Positions 28,974 through 36,467 of a stretch of DNA of 38,692 bases are shown here, piece by piece (position 1 is the stretch's first letter; the number at the start of each line of letters is the position of its first letter). The notes below the pieces were generated by a model. That model did no database searches and was not told the DNA's origin. It was given only the letters and a program-made list of their open reading frames with translations. A program made the translations under genes and the position numbers. The stretch is taken from positions 1 to 38,692 of IMG/VR virus record IMGVR_UViG_3300031825_000046. One strand, written 5' to 3'. Source of the stretch: a virus.

Positions 28974-29630
28974 TCAGGTGGCGTAGCGAACCGGGCGACC
29001 CTGCAGCGAGAAGGTGGCAGTCACGCCCATGATCTGGTTCTTGGTCATGGTGGGGGTCTCGTTGAACGACACGTAGCCGTTGTAGAGGATCTTGGAGCCG
29101 TCCGGCAGCGTGGCACGCAGGGCGACCAGATCGCGGGCCTCGGCGGCGGCTTTGAGGGCGATATAGCCGGCCAGGGTCGGGTCGTCAGCGATCACCATGG
29201 TCATGGACATGGGCGACTGCTGGGTGGGCAACTGCGACTCGAAATCCTGCTCCAAGAAAGAGTAGGTCACGAACTGCTGCTCACCGCCACTGGAGGTCAG
29301 TTCCAGAATCTGGCTGATCTGCGTGAACGTGGTGATCTCGCGCAGCGAGCCGGTGCCCGAGCCGACCGGGTAATCCTCGGTGTCGGTGGTGTTGATGCCT
29401 TCGAGTTGTAACGTCTCAGGTGAGGCGGACCAGCCGGTCACACGGGCCACCCGGTTGTTGAGGCGAGACCACCCGCTGGTGACTTCCACATAGTCGCCAT
29501 TGGCGAAAGTAGAACTGTCGGTCAGGGTCGCCGTTGCCGGATTGGCATTGGAAAGCGCCGACATCGTGACCGGCGTGCCATAGGCCGTGGCGAGGGCCAG
29601 GAGAACGCCATTGGGGAGAGAAACAGCCAT
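28974..29630 (-). CDS. Major tail (tube) protein
   Basis: A 218-residue protein from ATG 29630 (MAVSLPNGVLLALATAYG); the longer frame upstream is shadow. It is beta-rich with Thr/Ser/Gly repeats. GDYVEVTSGWSRLNNRVARVTGW is followed by FTQISQILELTSSGGEQQFVTYSFLEQDFESQLPTQQSPMSMTMVIADDP and ends LYNGYVSFNETPTMTKNQIMGVTATFSLQGRPVRY, the typical end of gpV-like tube proteins. Gene order (after the gpU-like gene, before the chaperones) supports the call. A terminator follows directly. Confidence 0.9.
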   Translation of the reverse strand: MAVSLPNGVLLALATAYGTPVTMSALSNANPATATLTDSSTFANGDYVEVTSGWSRLNNRVARVTGWSASPETLQLEGINTTDTEDYPVGSGTGSLREITTFTQISQILELTSSGGEQQFVTYSFLEQDFESQLPTQQSPMSMTMVIADDPTLAGYIALKAAAEARDLVALRATLPDGSKILYNGYVSFNETPTMTKNQIMGVTATFSLQGRPVRYAT

Positions 29631-29646
29631 GATTGCACCTCGAAGG

Positions 29647-30000
29647 TTAACGGGTAGCCCAGATATTAAAGTCTTGCTGCATTCCGCGCAAGTCCACGTC
29701 ATCAGTGTACACCGATCGGGCGGCGCCGTCCGGTTTTCCCTGAAAAGTTGTCGCCAGCGTGATTGCTGACTCGACCGCCTTGATCTTCGTCTTGCTGTCC
29801 AACCGCGTGGTTGACCAGTATTCGACGCTGATCAGCGCATTCTCTTTGCTCGGCACTTCGCGGCCCAGAAATGTTGGAGCGTCGCCGCCAACCTGCGAGT
29901 AGGTGATGTAGGGTGGCACCGTACCGTTCGGCGCCACATCAGGAAACACCTGGGGGCAGACCGTCTTGAGCACAGTGAACAGGTCAGATTCGAGGCTCAT
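29647..30000 (-). CDS. Tail terminator/completion protein, DUF3168-like
   Basis: A 117-residue protein from ATG 30000 (MSLESDLFTVLKTVCPQVFPDVAP), one base after the upstream stop. PPYITYSQVGGDAPTFLG, NALISVEYWSTTRLDSKTKIKAVESAI and the DDVDLRGMQQDFNIW ending match the DUF3168/gpU plan. It should cap the tail tube and join it to the neck. Confidence 0.85.
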   Translation of the reverse strand: MSLESDLFTVLKTVCPQVFPDVAPNGTVPPYITYSQVGGDAPTFLGREVPSKENALISVEYWSTTRLDSKTKIKAVESAITLATTFQGKPDGAARSVYTDDVDLRGMQQDFNIWATR

Positions 30001-30001
30001 T

Positions 30002-30547
30002 TCAGCGGCCCTCCATGCGGTCATTGATACGGCGCTGAATCTCGGCAATGGCGGCCAGCCGCGCCTCGGGCACACGGGCGATGGCGTTCTGCACAAAGCG
30101 GTAGGCCGTGGTGCGGAAAGGCGCTGCCAGCGGCACGTAATAGGCGTCCTTGACGGCCTGTGACGCGCGGCGTGATGGCTTCGGGTCACCCTGGCGCTCG
30201 GGCCGCACCATGGGCCGATAGATGCCGTCCTTGGTGACGTAATATTTGTAGCGAACGAAATGCCCCCACTCGATAAGGTTGCCGTGGGGCGCTTTTTTGT
30301 AGTTCCAGCTGATGCGGTACACAGCTTTCTTACCGTCCACGGACATCTCTGGCACGAACTTCTGGTAGATCGAGTCGCGCAGGTTGCCGCTCTTGGTGCC
30401 GATGCGCGACACGTTTTCTTTCACCTGATCGTAGAACACCTGTGCCGCGGCTTGGGCGGCCGGTCGCACCGCCTCGCCCACGGCGTCGCCCATCCTGGCC
30501 AGCAGGCCGTCCAGGGATGCGAAATTGACAGCTGCGGTCATTCCCAT
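30002..30547 (-). CDS. HK97 gp10-like minor tail/neck protein
   Basis: A 181-residue protein. GDAVGEAVRPAAQAAAQVFYDQVKENV is the helical start, GNLRDSIYQKFV and YRISWNYKKAPHGNLIEWGH the HK97-gp10 core with the characteristic H-G-x-x-x-E-x-G-H, and YVPLAAPFRTTAYRFVQNAI the end helix. The start could be ATG 30547 or the ATG two codons later. It is a tail completion protein in the head-tail joining cluster. Confidence 0.85.
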   Translation of the reverse strand: MGMTAAVNFASLDGLLARMGDAVGEAVRPAAQAAAQVFYDQVKENVSRIGTKSGNLRDSIYQKFVPEMSVDGKKAVYRISWNYKKAPHGNLIEWGHFVRYKYYVTKDGIYRPMVRPERQGDPKPSRRASQAVKDAYYVPLAAPFRTTAYRFVQNAIARVPEARLAAIAEIQRRINDRMEGR

Positions 30548-30551
30548 GGCG

Positions 30552-30869
30552 TCACTCGATCAACTCGCAGTCAAAGTCGGTCCACTCAAGGTTCATCTCG
30601 TTCGGGCGCACACCCGTGATGCGATAGGTTTTGCTCTTGTGCGTGATGCGATCGGCTGCCGTGACGTCCGTTCGGTAGCGTGTGCGAATCTCGCAGCGCA
30701 CGACGCTCTTGAGCGCGCCAGCTTTCTCACCCTCAGTCGCCGAGTCATGGCGCACGCGCGCCCATGGTCGAGCAAAAGTTGTCCACGACTCGATGGGCTG
30801 ACCGATCTCGTCCTGCGTACTGCCAAGCCGCAGCACGGTGATTTGGTGACGCAATTGCCCGATGTCCAT
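30552..30869 (-). CDS. Head-tail adaptor/stopper (SPP1 gp16-like)
   Basis: A 105-residue beta-barrel-type protein from ATG 30869 (MDIGQLRHQITVLRLG), overlapping the upstream stop in TGATG. DEIGQPIESWTTFARPWARV, VVRCEIRTRYRTDVTAADRITHKSKTYRITGV and the ending matching LEWTDFDCEL are the Phage_H_T_join pattern. It would close the head connector and accept the tail. Confidence 0.9.
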   Translation of the reverse strand: MDIGQLRHQITVLRLGSTQDEIGQPIESWTTFARPWARVRHDSATEGEKAGALKSVVRCEIRTRYRTDVTAADRITHKSKTYRITGVRPNEMNLEWTDFDCELIE

Positions 30870-31474
30870 CACATCCCCAGGCTGATGCGATATGGGGTAA
30901 GCAGCGACTGCACGCCGAGCGGCAATTCGTAGCGTTGCGTTCCGACAACAGACTGCCGGTTTTCGTAGAGATGGCCGATCGTGAGCAGCATGCCCTGGAT
31001 GATGGCCTTGGGGCATGGATACGGATTGGGACTCTGGCCATCGGTCAAACCTGCCGTGACGGTGGCAATCACCGCATTGGGCGTCACCTTGGTGGCCGGC
31101 CACGCCTCTACCGGCGACACGATACTGGCCGGCCGCGTGTAATTGTCCAGTTCGTAATTTGCGGCGGTAACCGTCTGGGTGGCGCCATTCTGGTCGGTAT
31201 ACGTGATACTGCCAATGGCGGTCACTGGCCACAGTTGCGTGTCGATGATATAGGCCGGAAACTCGTCGAGCGCAACCGTGAAATCACGCTGGGCAATGGT
31301 CAGACCGGTGTATTTCTCGGCAGCCTCGCGCGCAGCCGTGATCAAATCCGTAATCAGATCGTCATCGGGATGCGTCGGGGGTGAGCCCTCTGTCTCCAGC
31401 TTCAAATGCTGACGCGCCCGCGCCAGCGTGATCAACTCTGCGGCGGGAGGTGCGACTTGTTGTGGCTGCTTCAT
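30869..31474 (-). CDS. Head-tail connector protein (HK97 gp6-like)
   Basis: A 201-residue protein. The N-terminal LITLARARQHLKLE and DDDLITDLITAAREAAEKYTGL form the QLRG/gp6 helix pair, followed by a beta insert with WPVTAIGSITYTDQ and TVTAGLTDGQSPNPYPCPKAIIQGMLLTIGHLYENR. The ATG 31474 shares its A with the upstream stop; a GTG one codon earlier is an alternative start. It joins the portal to the stopper. Confidence 0.85.
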   Translation of the reverse strand: MKQPQQVAPPAAELITLARARQHLKLETEGSPPTHPDDDLITDLITAAREAAEKYTGLTIAQRDFTVALDEFPAYIIDTQLWPVTAIGSITYTDQNGATQTVTAANYELDNYTRPASIVSPVEAWPATKVTPNAVIATVTAGLTDGQSPNPYPCPKAIIQGMLLTIGHLYENRQSVVGTQRYELPLGVQSLLTPYRISLGM

Positions 31475-31668
31475 CACTCGGCCTTTTCAGGTAGCATTGT
31501 GGCCACATCGAGTTCGGCCTGAAACAGTTGAGTTACTCGCACCAACACTGCGCCACCAGGGACAATAGGGTCAATTTCAATCCTAGAAACGCCTTTCAAC
31601 GCGACGCCATCCACTAGAACCTTGGTTCCCTCAACAGTGCCATCGCTGATGATTTTTGCAGTCTGCAT
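31474..31668 (-). CDS. Small hypothetical head-region protein, 64 aa
   Basis: AGGA lies six bases before the ATG. The sequence is a small beta protein (KIISDGTVEGTKVLVDGVALKGVSRIEIDPIVPGGAVLVRVTQLF). No family recognised. Its stop overlaps the connector start. Its compact beta pattern would fit an accessory of the neck or capsid, but nothing shows this directly. Confidence 0.65.
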   Translation of the reverse strand: MQTAKIISDGTVEGTKVLVDGVALKGVSRIEIDPIVPGGAVLVRVTQLFQAELDVATMLPEKAE

Positions 31669-31676
31669 GATCGTTC

Positions 31677-32276
31677 CTATTTAAGCAATTGTGCCGCATT
31701 TTCCAGCGTATGGCGAGGGAAGCAGTCAAGGGCTGTCTGCCGGCTGCAGTTGAGCACCGGGACGCCCTCGGCGGCCAGATCCGCTGCCAGCATCGGGAAC
31801 TTAGTACGCCACACCTCGAACGGCTGATGCTGCGACAGGCCGGTCGGATGCTGACCGAACCAATGGGCCTCGCCGCGAACACCAGCACCGCAATCCATGC
31901 CCAACAACACGATAGCGCGCGCGCCCCACAAATACGCCAGGTTGATCGCCTGGTAGCCGCTGTTGCCGCCCTGATGGATCACGCCTTCTCGGCCGAGTCC
32001 TGGGCGATTCTCGCTGCCAATGCGATTCACTCCGTATCGCCGCGCTGCGCCTTCGTCTTGCGTCCAGAGTTCACCGACAAACTGAGTTTCGACCGCGGCG
32101 TGGTGGTGGTCCCACCATCTGCCGTCGCAGGCATAGAGGACATCTGCGTGTGGTGCGAGTTGCCAAGAGTCATTGATGGCAATCGTGCTCCATCCATGGC
32201 GGGCCGCTTCTCGGCAGTCTGCGAGGGTGAGGCTTGGGCCGCTTGCGACGATGCAGGCGACTCGTCCCCACCAGCG
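31677..32276 (-). CDS. DUF115/MptE-like conserved frame without a start codon
   Basis: The minus-strand frame is open from 32351 to TAG 31677-31679. Its protein is well ordered from about 32276: RWWGRVACIVASGPSLT (the ASGPSL loop of DUF115-like Rossmann proteins), HGWSTIAINDSWQLAPHADVLYACD, WWDHHHAAVE, FVGELWTQDEGAARRYGVNRIG, GVIHQGGNSGYQAINLAYLWGAR, VLLGMDCG and HWFGQHPTGL. No ATG, GTG or TTG occurs in this frame before the GTG at 32030, which would remove half of the conserved domain. The N-terminal part overlaps the 144-aa ORF at 32027-32461. Either a -1 frameshift from that ORF (C4 run at its GAC CCC ACA, or the G4 run 32266-32269), or a one-base deletion, is needed for full-length product. 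Related proteins occur in phage head clusters; the biochemical role is unknown. Confidence 0.65.
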   Translation of the reverse strand, partial: RWWGRVACIVASGPSLTLADCREAARHGWSTIAINDSWQLAPHADVLYACDGRWWDHHHAAVETQFVGELWTQDEGAARRYGVNRIGSENRPGLGREGVIHQGGNSGYQAINLAYLWGARAIVLLGMDCGAGVRGEAHWFGQHPTGLSQHQPFEVWRTKFPMLAADLAAEGVPVLNCSRQTALDCFPRHTLENAAQLLK

Positions 32277-32461
32277 ACCAGCGGTGCGGTCTGCTGGGGC
32301 GTTGCGACGGTCGCCACTGTGGGGTCCACAATCTTGACGACACCGAGTGCCTCAAGGCGGTCGGCAGTCACGGGGTCAACAAAGCGGCGGGCCTTGCGTG
32401 TGACGCTGCCCAGCGCGAAGTCGGTGAAGTGGCTGGTGGCCACAATCTCTACTTGTTCCAT
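32027..32461 (-). CDS. Small head-region protein with disordered tail, 144 aa
   Basis: The first 50 residues (MEQVEIVATSHFTDFALGSVTRKARRFVDPVTADRLEALGVVKIVD) look like a common small phage head-cluster protein of unknown role: a beta strand, FTDFALG, and a helix ending in LxxLGVVK. The next 95 residues are low complexity (Ser, Thr, Ala, Pro, Lys). That part is coded by the same bases as the DUF115-like frame and may be only partly functional as protein. The TGA overlaps the GTG 32030 of the other frame (GTGA). Confidence 0.65.
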   Translation of the reverse strand: MEQVEIVATSHFTDFALGSVTRKARRFVDPVTADRLEALGVVKIVDPTVATVATPQQTAPLVAGGDESPASSQAAQASPSQTAEKRPAMDGARLPSMTLGNSHHTQMSSMPATADGGTTTTPRSKLSLSVNSGRKTKAQRGDTE

Positions 32462-32470
32462 TGCATGCTC

Positions 32471-33097
32471 CTATGCGACGTCAACTTCATAAAAATGTAG
32501 GTTGATGGCGATCGTCCGTGCCTGTCCTGATTTGTTGGTGGCGCGAATGAGATGTTTCTGACCGGCAGGAAATATTGTCTCACCGAAGCCGAGCCCTTGA
32601 CCACCTGACGCGTGGCCTGCTGATCCTGCGGCGATGTATCTTTGTGGCAGCGCGCTTCCTGTGTCAGTAATGGTCGGCGTGCGATACGCCAAGGTTCCGG
32701 CCGTCAATACCGAGACCTGATTCATATTCGTTATCGGGACTGCCGTGCCATCAGCGGATGCAGTGACATTCTTGAACAACTGCAAGTATGCATCGCCGCC
32801 AACATCACAGGAATGCCGCATGTGCACGTTCGCCCCAGCAGGCGCCGTGAACAGAATATCAGCATTGGCCGAATCGGCAACACCTTCAAAAACATAACTC
32901 GCGGTGAACAGTTTTCCTCGATGAATCTGCGAATGAATTTCATCCATTACAGATAGCGCGAGCAGCGATCTATCGACATTAGCCACACTCTCGCCGTCGA
33001 AAATAATCGACATGACGCGACGTGCGAACGTGCCATCAAGTTGCTCAATGAGCTTGTCGAGTTTTCCGTCGAGAATCTGAAACGCTTGGTCAGGCAT
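32471..33097 (-). CDS. Capsid-associated protein of unknown function, 208 aa
   Basis: The start is ATG 33097 (MPDQAFQILDGKLDKLIEQL), five bases after GGAG. A helical N-terminus is followed by a beta sandwich-like region (FTASYVFEGVADSANADILFTAPAGANVHMRHSCDVGGDAYLQLF ... TIFPAGQKHLIRATNKSGQARTIAINLHFYEVDV). It sits directly behind the major capsid gene and its terminator, the usual position of decoration or head-fibre proteins, so a capsid decoration role is a reasonable guess. I do not recognise the family. Confidence 0.65.
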   Translation of the reverse strand: MPDQAFQILDGKLDKLIEQLDGTFARRVMSIIFDGESVANVDRSLLALSVMDEIHSQIHRGKLFTASYVFEGVADSANADILFTAPAGANVHMRHSCDVGGDAYLQLFKNVTASADGTAVPITNMNQVSVLTAGTLAYRTPTITDTGSALPQRYIAAGSAGHASGGQGLGFGETIFPAGQKHLIRATNKSGQARTIAINLHFYEVDVA

Positions 33098-33113
33098 GTC
33101 CACTCCAAAAGTC

Positions 33114-33146
33114 AAAAACCCGCCCCAGCTTGTGACCAGGGCGGGT
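33114..33146 (-). terminator. Rho-independent terminator behind the major capsid gene
   Basis: On the minus strand ACCCGCCC (33139-33146) pairs with GGGCGGGT (33118-33125) around a 13-base loop, followed by TTTTT ending at 33114. It lies 16 bases after the capsid stop and just before the ribosome-binding site of the next gene. Confidence 0.85.
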
Positions 33147-33161
33147 CGTTTTCATGGCGGA

Positions 33162-34505
33162 TTAGATGGTGCCGCTGATGAACGCGGCCGGACGGTAGAC
33201 CGTCAAAGCCAGGCGTTCTTCTGCCAGCAGGGTGGCCATGTTCTTCTTGAAGTTGTCACCGTCCTCCAGGCTGATCTGCACCGCAGCGTCCATGCGGTCC
33301 CAGATTTGGGCGCCCATGGTGAAGCCACCAACCAGGAAAGTGTTGGCAGCGATAGCATTGGTGACGACCACACGGCGGCCCCACAGAGTCGGGCCGGCCA
33401 GGTTCATGGGGTTGGCCATGATGTACTCGCCAGTGGTCGATTTGGTCAACTCGATCTGCTCCCAGTCTGCCGGGTTCAGCACAAAGGCGTCCATCATGTA
33501 CTCGGACAGTTGACCCTGAGTGATGGCGCGACGCAGCGTGTCGATGGCGGTGTCGCCGGTCGTGGTGCGGTTGTAGGCCGTGAAGTTGCCGGAATCCAGA
33601 ATGCCGGAGATGTTGCTGCCGGTACCGTCACCGTTGAGCAACTGGTCTTCTTCTTCCAGCTTCAGGCCGTACATCAGGCGACCGTTGACGTAGCTCTGCA
33701 GTTGCGGGGCGTCGTCCAGCACCTGGCGCGAGACCGGGATCCAGTGGGCCAGCGTCACGACCGGCGCATTGGCCAGCGTGAAGGTAATGCCGGATTCGGG
33801 CTTGGTCACGTTTTCACGGTTCGGGCTGGAATATTGCGGGCCAGCGTTGTTGGTGAAGACGTTTTCCTTGGCGAACTGGATCAGGTTGCTCGACGTGCGG
33901 CCCACCGGCAGCAGATCACGGATGGTCATCATGCGGTTCGGGTTGGCGACGATGCCGGGCACGCGCATGTCGGGCACCAGCGGCTGGTTCTGGCCGGTAG
34001 CGTTGACGATGGCGGTCTTGAGTTCCACACGGGCGAACTTGGAGCCACCAGACTGCATGGCCTTGAAGGCGTCAGATTTGGTCAGCACTTCGCCGGCAGT
34101 TTCCGGGTCTTTCTGCTGCATCTGCTCGTAGCCGGCCGCCAGTTTGCGTTCCAGGCCCAGGCACTTCTCGGTCAGTTCGCTCGCGGTTGCTGACAGCGTT
34201 TCGAGTGCGGCCTTGGTCTCGGTCTCCATTTTCTTGGTCGCGTCGAGTTCGCCATTGGCCTTTTCCATCCACGTTTTCAGTTCTCGCGTGGTGGCCAGCA
34301 GGGTGCTCTGGGTGTCGGCCAGGGCTTTGATCTCGGCCACATTCGTGGTGTCGCCGATCAGCGCCAGAGCGCCGAGGCCGGCCGCCCAGTCGGGATTGGC
34401 TGCAACGAGCGCGGGCACGTCCACGCCGAAGGCTTGGGCGGCAAAGCAGACGCCGATCAGCAGCAGACCGAACAGCGCGCGGGGGTTCATCAGGTACTTT
34501 TTCAT
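33162..34505 (-). CDS. Major capsid protein, HK97 fold, with hydrophobic N-terminus
   Basis: A 447-residue HK97-type capsid protein. A charged helical delta/scaffold region (about 60-130: LKTWMEKANGELDATKKMETETKAALETL) is followed by the capsid body: TSSNLIQFAKENVFTNNAGPQYSSPNRENVTKPES (E-loop), VTLAHWIPVSRQVLDDAPQLQSYV (spine helix), LLNGDGTGSNISGIL, FVLNPADWEQIELTKSTTGEYI (A-domain) and a C-terminal FKKNMATLLAEERLALTVYRPAAFISG. Unusually, residues 1-55 precede the delta region and contain two hydrophobic stretches (ALFGLLLIGVCFAAQAFG and AAGLGALALIG) after a basic MKKYLMNPR. GAGGA seven bases upstream of this ATG shows that the extension is meant to be translated. The prohead protease should remove it with the delta domain. 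Confidence 0.95.
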   Translation of the reverse strand: MKKYLMNPRALFGLLLIGVCFAAQAFGVDVPALVAANPDWAAGLGALALIGDTTNVAEIKALADTQSTLLATTRELKTWMEKANGELDATKKMETETKAALETLSATASELTEKCLGLERKLAAGYEQMQQKDPETAGEVLTKSDAFKAMQSGGSKFARVELKTAIVNATGQNQPLVPDMRVPGIVANPNRMMTIRDLLPVGRTSSNLIQFAKENVFTNNAGPQYSSPNRENVTKPESGITFTLANAPVVTLAHWIPVSRQVLDDAPQLQSYVNGRLMYGLKLEEEDQLLNGDGTGSNISGILDSGNFTAYNRTTTGDTAIDTLRRAITQGQLSEYMMDAFVLNPADWEQIELTKSTTGEYIMANPMNLAGPTLWGRRVVVTNAIAANTFLVGGFTMGAQIWDRMDAAVQISLEDGDNFKKNMATLLAEERLALTVYRPAAFISGTI

Positions 34506-34515
34506 TTGGGATTCC

Positions 34516-35220
34516 TCACAGGGTTTGGGCGTCTTTCAGATTGCGGGCGATTTGCGCCGCAACTTCGGGTGGCAGTTGGATCACATCAGAATCCCTCTGA
34601 GCGAAAATACTCTTGCAGCGCGTTGCCGTTGCTGCAGCAAGAGCCCTTGAGAAACCGCCTGCATCTCGCAGGAATTCCTCGAAGTCACGGATGCTATCGA
34701 CGCCCTCAAGCGCCGATTTCACACTGGTCAGGTCGATACGAGCCGCGTCATCGGCCGGGTAGGTCACGATGCTGGTCTCGGGCAGTTCGGCGATCTTCTC
34801 GATGATGCGGCGCTTGCGGCCAGCCTCGTCCTCAACAATCTTGTACTCACCGACCATGAAGCCGATGCTCAGACCATCCACGGTTTCATGCTGCATGGCG
34901 GCCTTGACCTCCTGCGCGCGAGCATTGCCGGGGGTGAGTTCACCTTCCATCAGCAGGCCCTTGGAATCCTCAGACATGGACGTCCACTTACCCACCGGAA
35001 GTTCCCACGAATTGTGGTTGACGAACATCTTGGGCATGCGCGCATCACCCTTTTTGATGCGAGCGATCACATCGGCATACGCGCCCTTCAAAATGGTGTC
35101 GCCGTAGCTGTCTACGCCGCCAAACACGGACGCATACCCGGTGAACTTGCCGGCAGGGTTATCCCCGGCCGCGAACTTGAGTTCGACCTTATTGAGAGGT
35201 AGGTTGAGTTTGGTCAGCAT
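34516..35220 (-). CDS. Prohead maturation protease, HK97 U35-type
   Basis: A 234-residue protease. The start is ATG 35220 (MLTKLNLPLNKVELKF); the longer frame lies in the portal gene. FTGYASVFGGVDSYGDTILKGAY, FVNHNSWELPVGKW (catalytic His near residue 67), GLSIGFMVGEY (catalytic Ser near 117) and ELPETSIVTYPADDAAR are the U35 signature in order. It cleaves the delta domain of the capsid protein during head maturation. It overlaps the portal 3' end by 32 bases. Confidence 0.95.
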   Translation of the reverse strand: MLTKLNLPLNKVELKFAAGDNPAGKFTGYASVFGGVDSYGDTILKGAYADVIARIKKGDARMPKMFVNHNSWELPVGKWTSMSEDSKGLLMEGELTPGNARAQEVKAAMQHETVDGLSIGFMVGEYKIVEDEAGRKRRIIEKIAELPETSIVTYPADDAARIDLTSVKSALEGVDSIRDFEEFLRDAGGFSRALAAATATRCKSIFAQRDSDVIQLPPEVAAQIARNLKDAQTL

Positions 35221-36457
35221 TTGAGGCTCCAGATACGGGCACTTTACCCAACATATCAGCAGGAAGCAAGTTTGATTGCACAGTGAGCACATCGCCACCG
35301 GGCAATGGCGGGTCATTTTCCAGTTGGCGGCACTCGTTACGAGTCTTGATTCCATTCTGCGCCGCCTTGGCGTAAATCTCCATGCGGTCCTTGAGCGTAC
35401 CGCGCAACAGAGCGTCCAGCGAGAACTCCACCTTGTAGCGCGCGCGCTGGGCGCCGGTCAATACGCGGCGTTCGATCGACTGCTCCAGGCTTACGAGCAT
35501 GGGGCGCAGCCGGAACTTGTAGAAACCCTCGATCAACTGCTCGATGCCAGTACCCCAGGTGGTGGTCTTGGCTGTGTCGTTGATCATCACGGAATTGATG
35601 CCGAACCAGCGCGCGATCTCCTCGACCGAGAAGCGGCGCGTCTGGTCGAGTTGCAGATCCACCGGGCTCAGGCTCAAAGGCTCGAACTTGGCGCCGGCCT
35701 CCAGCACCAGCAGGTCGTTCTCGCTGCCTTCAATCAGCCCTTTGTGGCTCTCTCGGATGGCCTCGCGCTGCACCCGCGTGAGCACCTTGTCGATCATGAA
35801 CACGCCGGGACGCTTGCCCGACTTCTGGAACGTGCGACTCGAATGGTTCTGCGCATTGATGGCCAGGCCGACCGACTGCCGCATGTAGTCAAGGCGCGAC
35901 ATGCCGACAATGCCATTGCCCTTGTCGCGCCAGTGAAAGATGCTGTCCTCGGAGTAGATGGCCATCTTCCCCTCGTAAGCGTACTTGTAAATGATGGAGC
36001 GGTCGGGAAGCACCTCGACCTCGACCTGATCGCTGGCCAGCGGCCACATCTCGATGACGGTGCCCAGGTCGTCGCGGATCAGGCGCGCATAGGCGTTGCC
36101 TCGGAACAGGAAGTTCATGACCAGGAACTGCCAGAACTCCATGGGCGTGTGGCGCCGGTTCGGGCTGTCGTGCAGCAGCGTCCACAGGGGCACGCCGCGG
36201 GCGAGTTCTTTGTGGCCAGCCGGCCCCTTGTCGTTGCGCTTGTAGACGAACAGCGGCAGGCTGGCGATGTTGTCTGTAAGCAACTCGATGGCGCTCCAGA
36301 CGGCTGACACTTGCAGCGAGCCGTCAATGCCGTAGTCCGGGTTCGGTAAGCCTCCGGTCACCACAGTCAATGGCTCGCCAAGCTGCACGCCGGCCTGCTG
36401 GCCGGTTGATCCGATGTTGCCGAACCAGCGGCGCAGCGATTGGTAGACGGTTCCCAT
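35189..36457 (-). CDS. Portal protein, HK97 family
   Basis: A 422-residue portal. The start is ATG 36457 (MGTVYQSLRRWFGNIG), ten bases after the terminase stop. AVWSAIELLTDNIASLPLFVYKR, LLHDSPNRRHTPMEFWQFLVMNFLFRGNAYARLIRDD, IFHWRDKGNGIVGMSRLDYMRQSVG, and VEEIARWFGINSVMINDTAKTTTWGTGIEQL followed by FYKFRLRPMLVSLEQSIERRVL are the Phage_portal pattern. Twelve copies form the DNA channel at one capsid vertex and bind the terminase. Confidence 0.95.
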   Translation of the reverse strand: MGTVYQSLRRWFGNIGSTGQQAGVQLGEPLTVVTGGLPNPDYGIDGSLQVSAVWSAIELLTDNIASLPLFVYKRNDKGPAGHKELARGVPLWTLLHDSPNRRHTPMEFWQFLVMNFLFRGNAYARLIRDDLGTVIEMWPLASDQVEVEVLPDRSIIYKYAYEGKMAIYSEDSIFHWRDKGNGIVGMSRLDYMRQSVGLAINAQNHSSRTFQKSGKRPGVFMIDKVLTRVQREAIRESHKGLIEGSENDLLVLEAGAKFEPLSLSPVDLQLDQTRRFSVEEIARWFGINSVMINDTAKTTTWGTGIEQLIEGFYKFRLRPMLVSLEQSIERRVLTGAQRARYKVEFSLDALLRGTLKDRMEIYAKAAQNGIKTRNECRQLENDPPLPGGDVLTVQSNLLPADMLGKVPVSGASNADQTQPTSQ

Positions 36458-36467
36458 TTGAGGCTTT

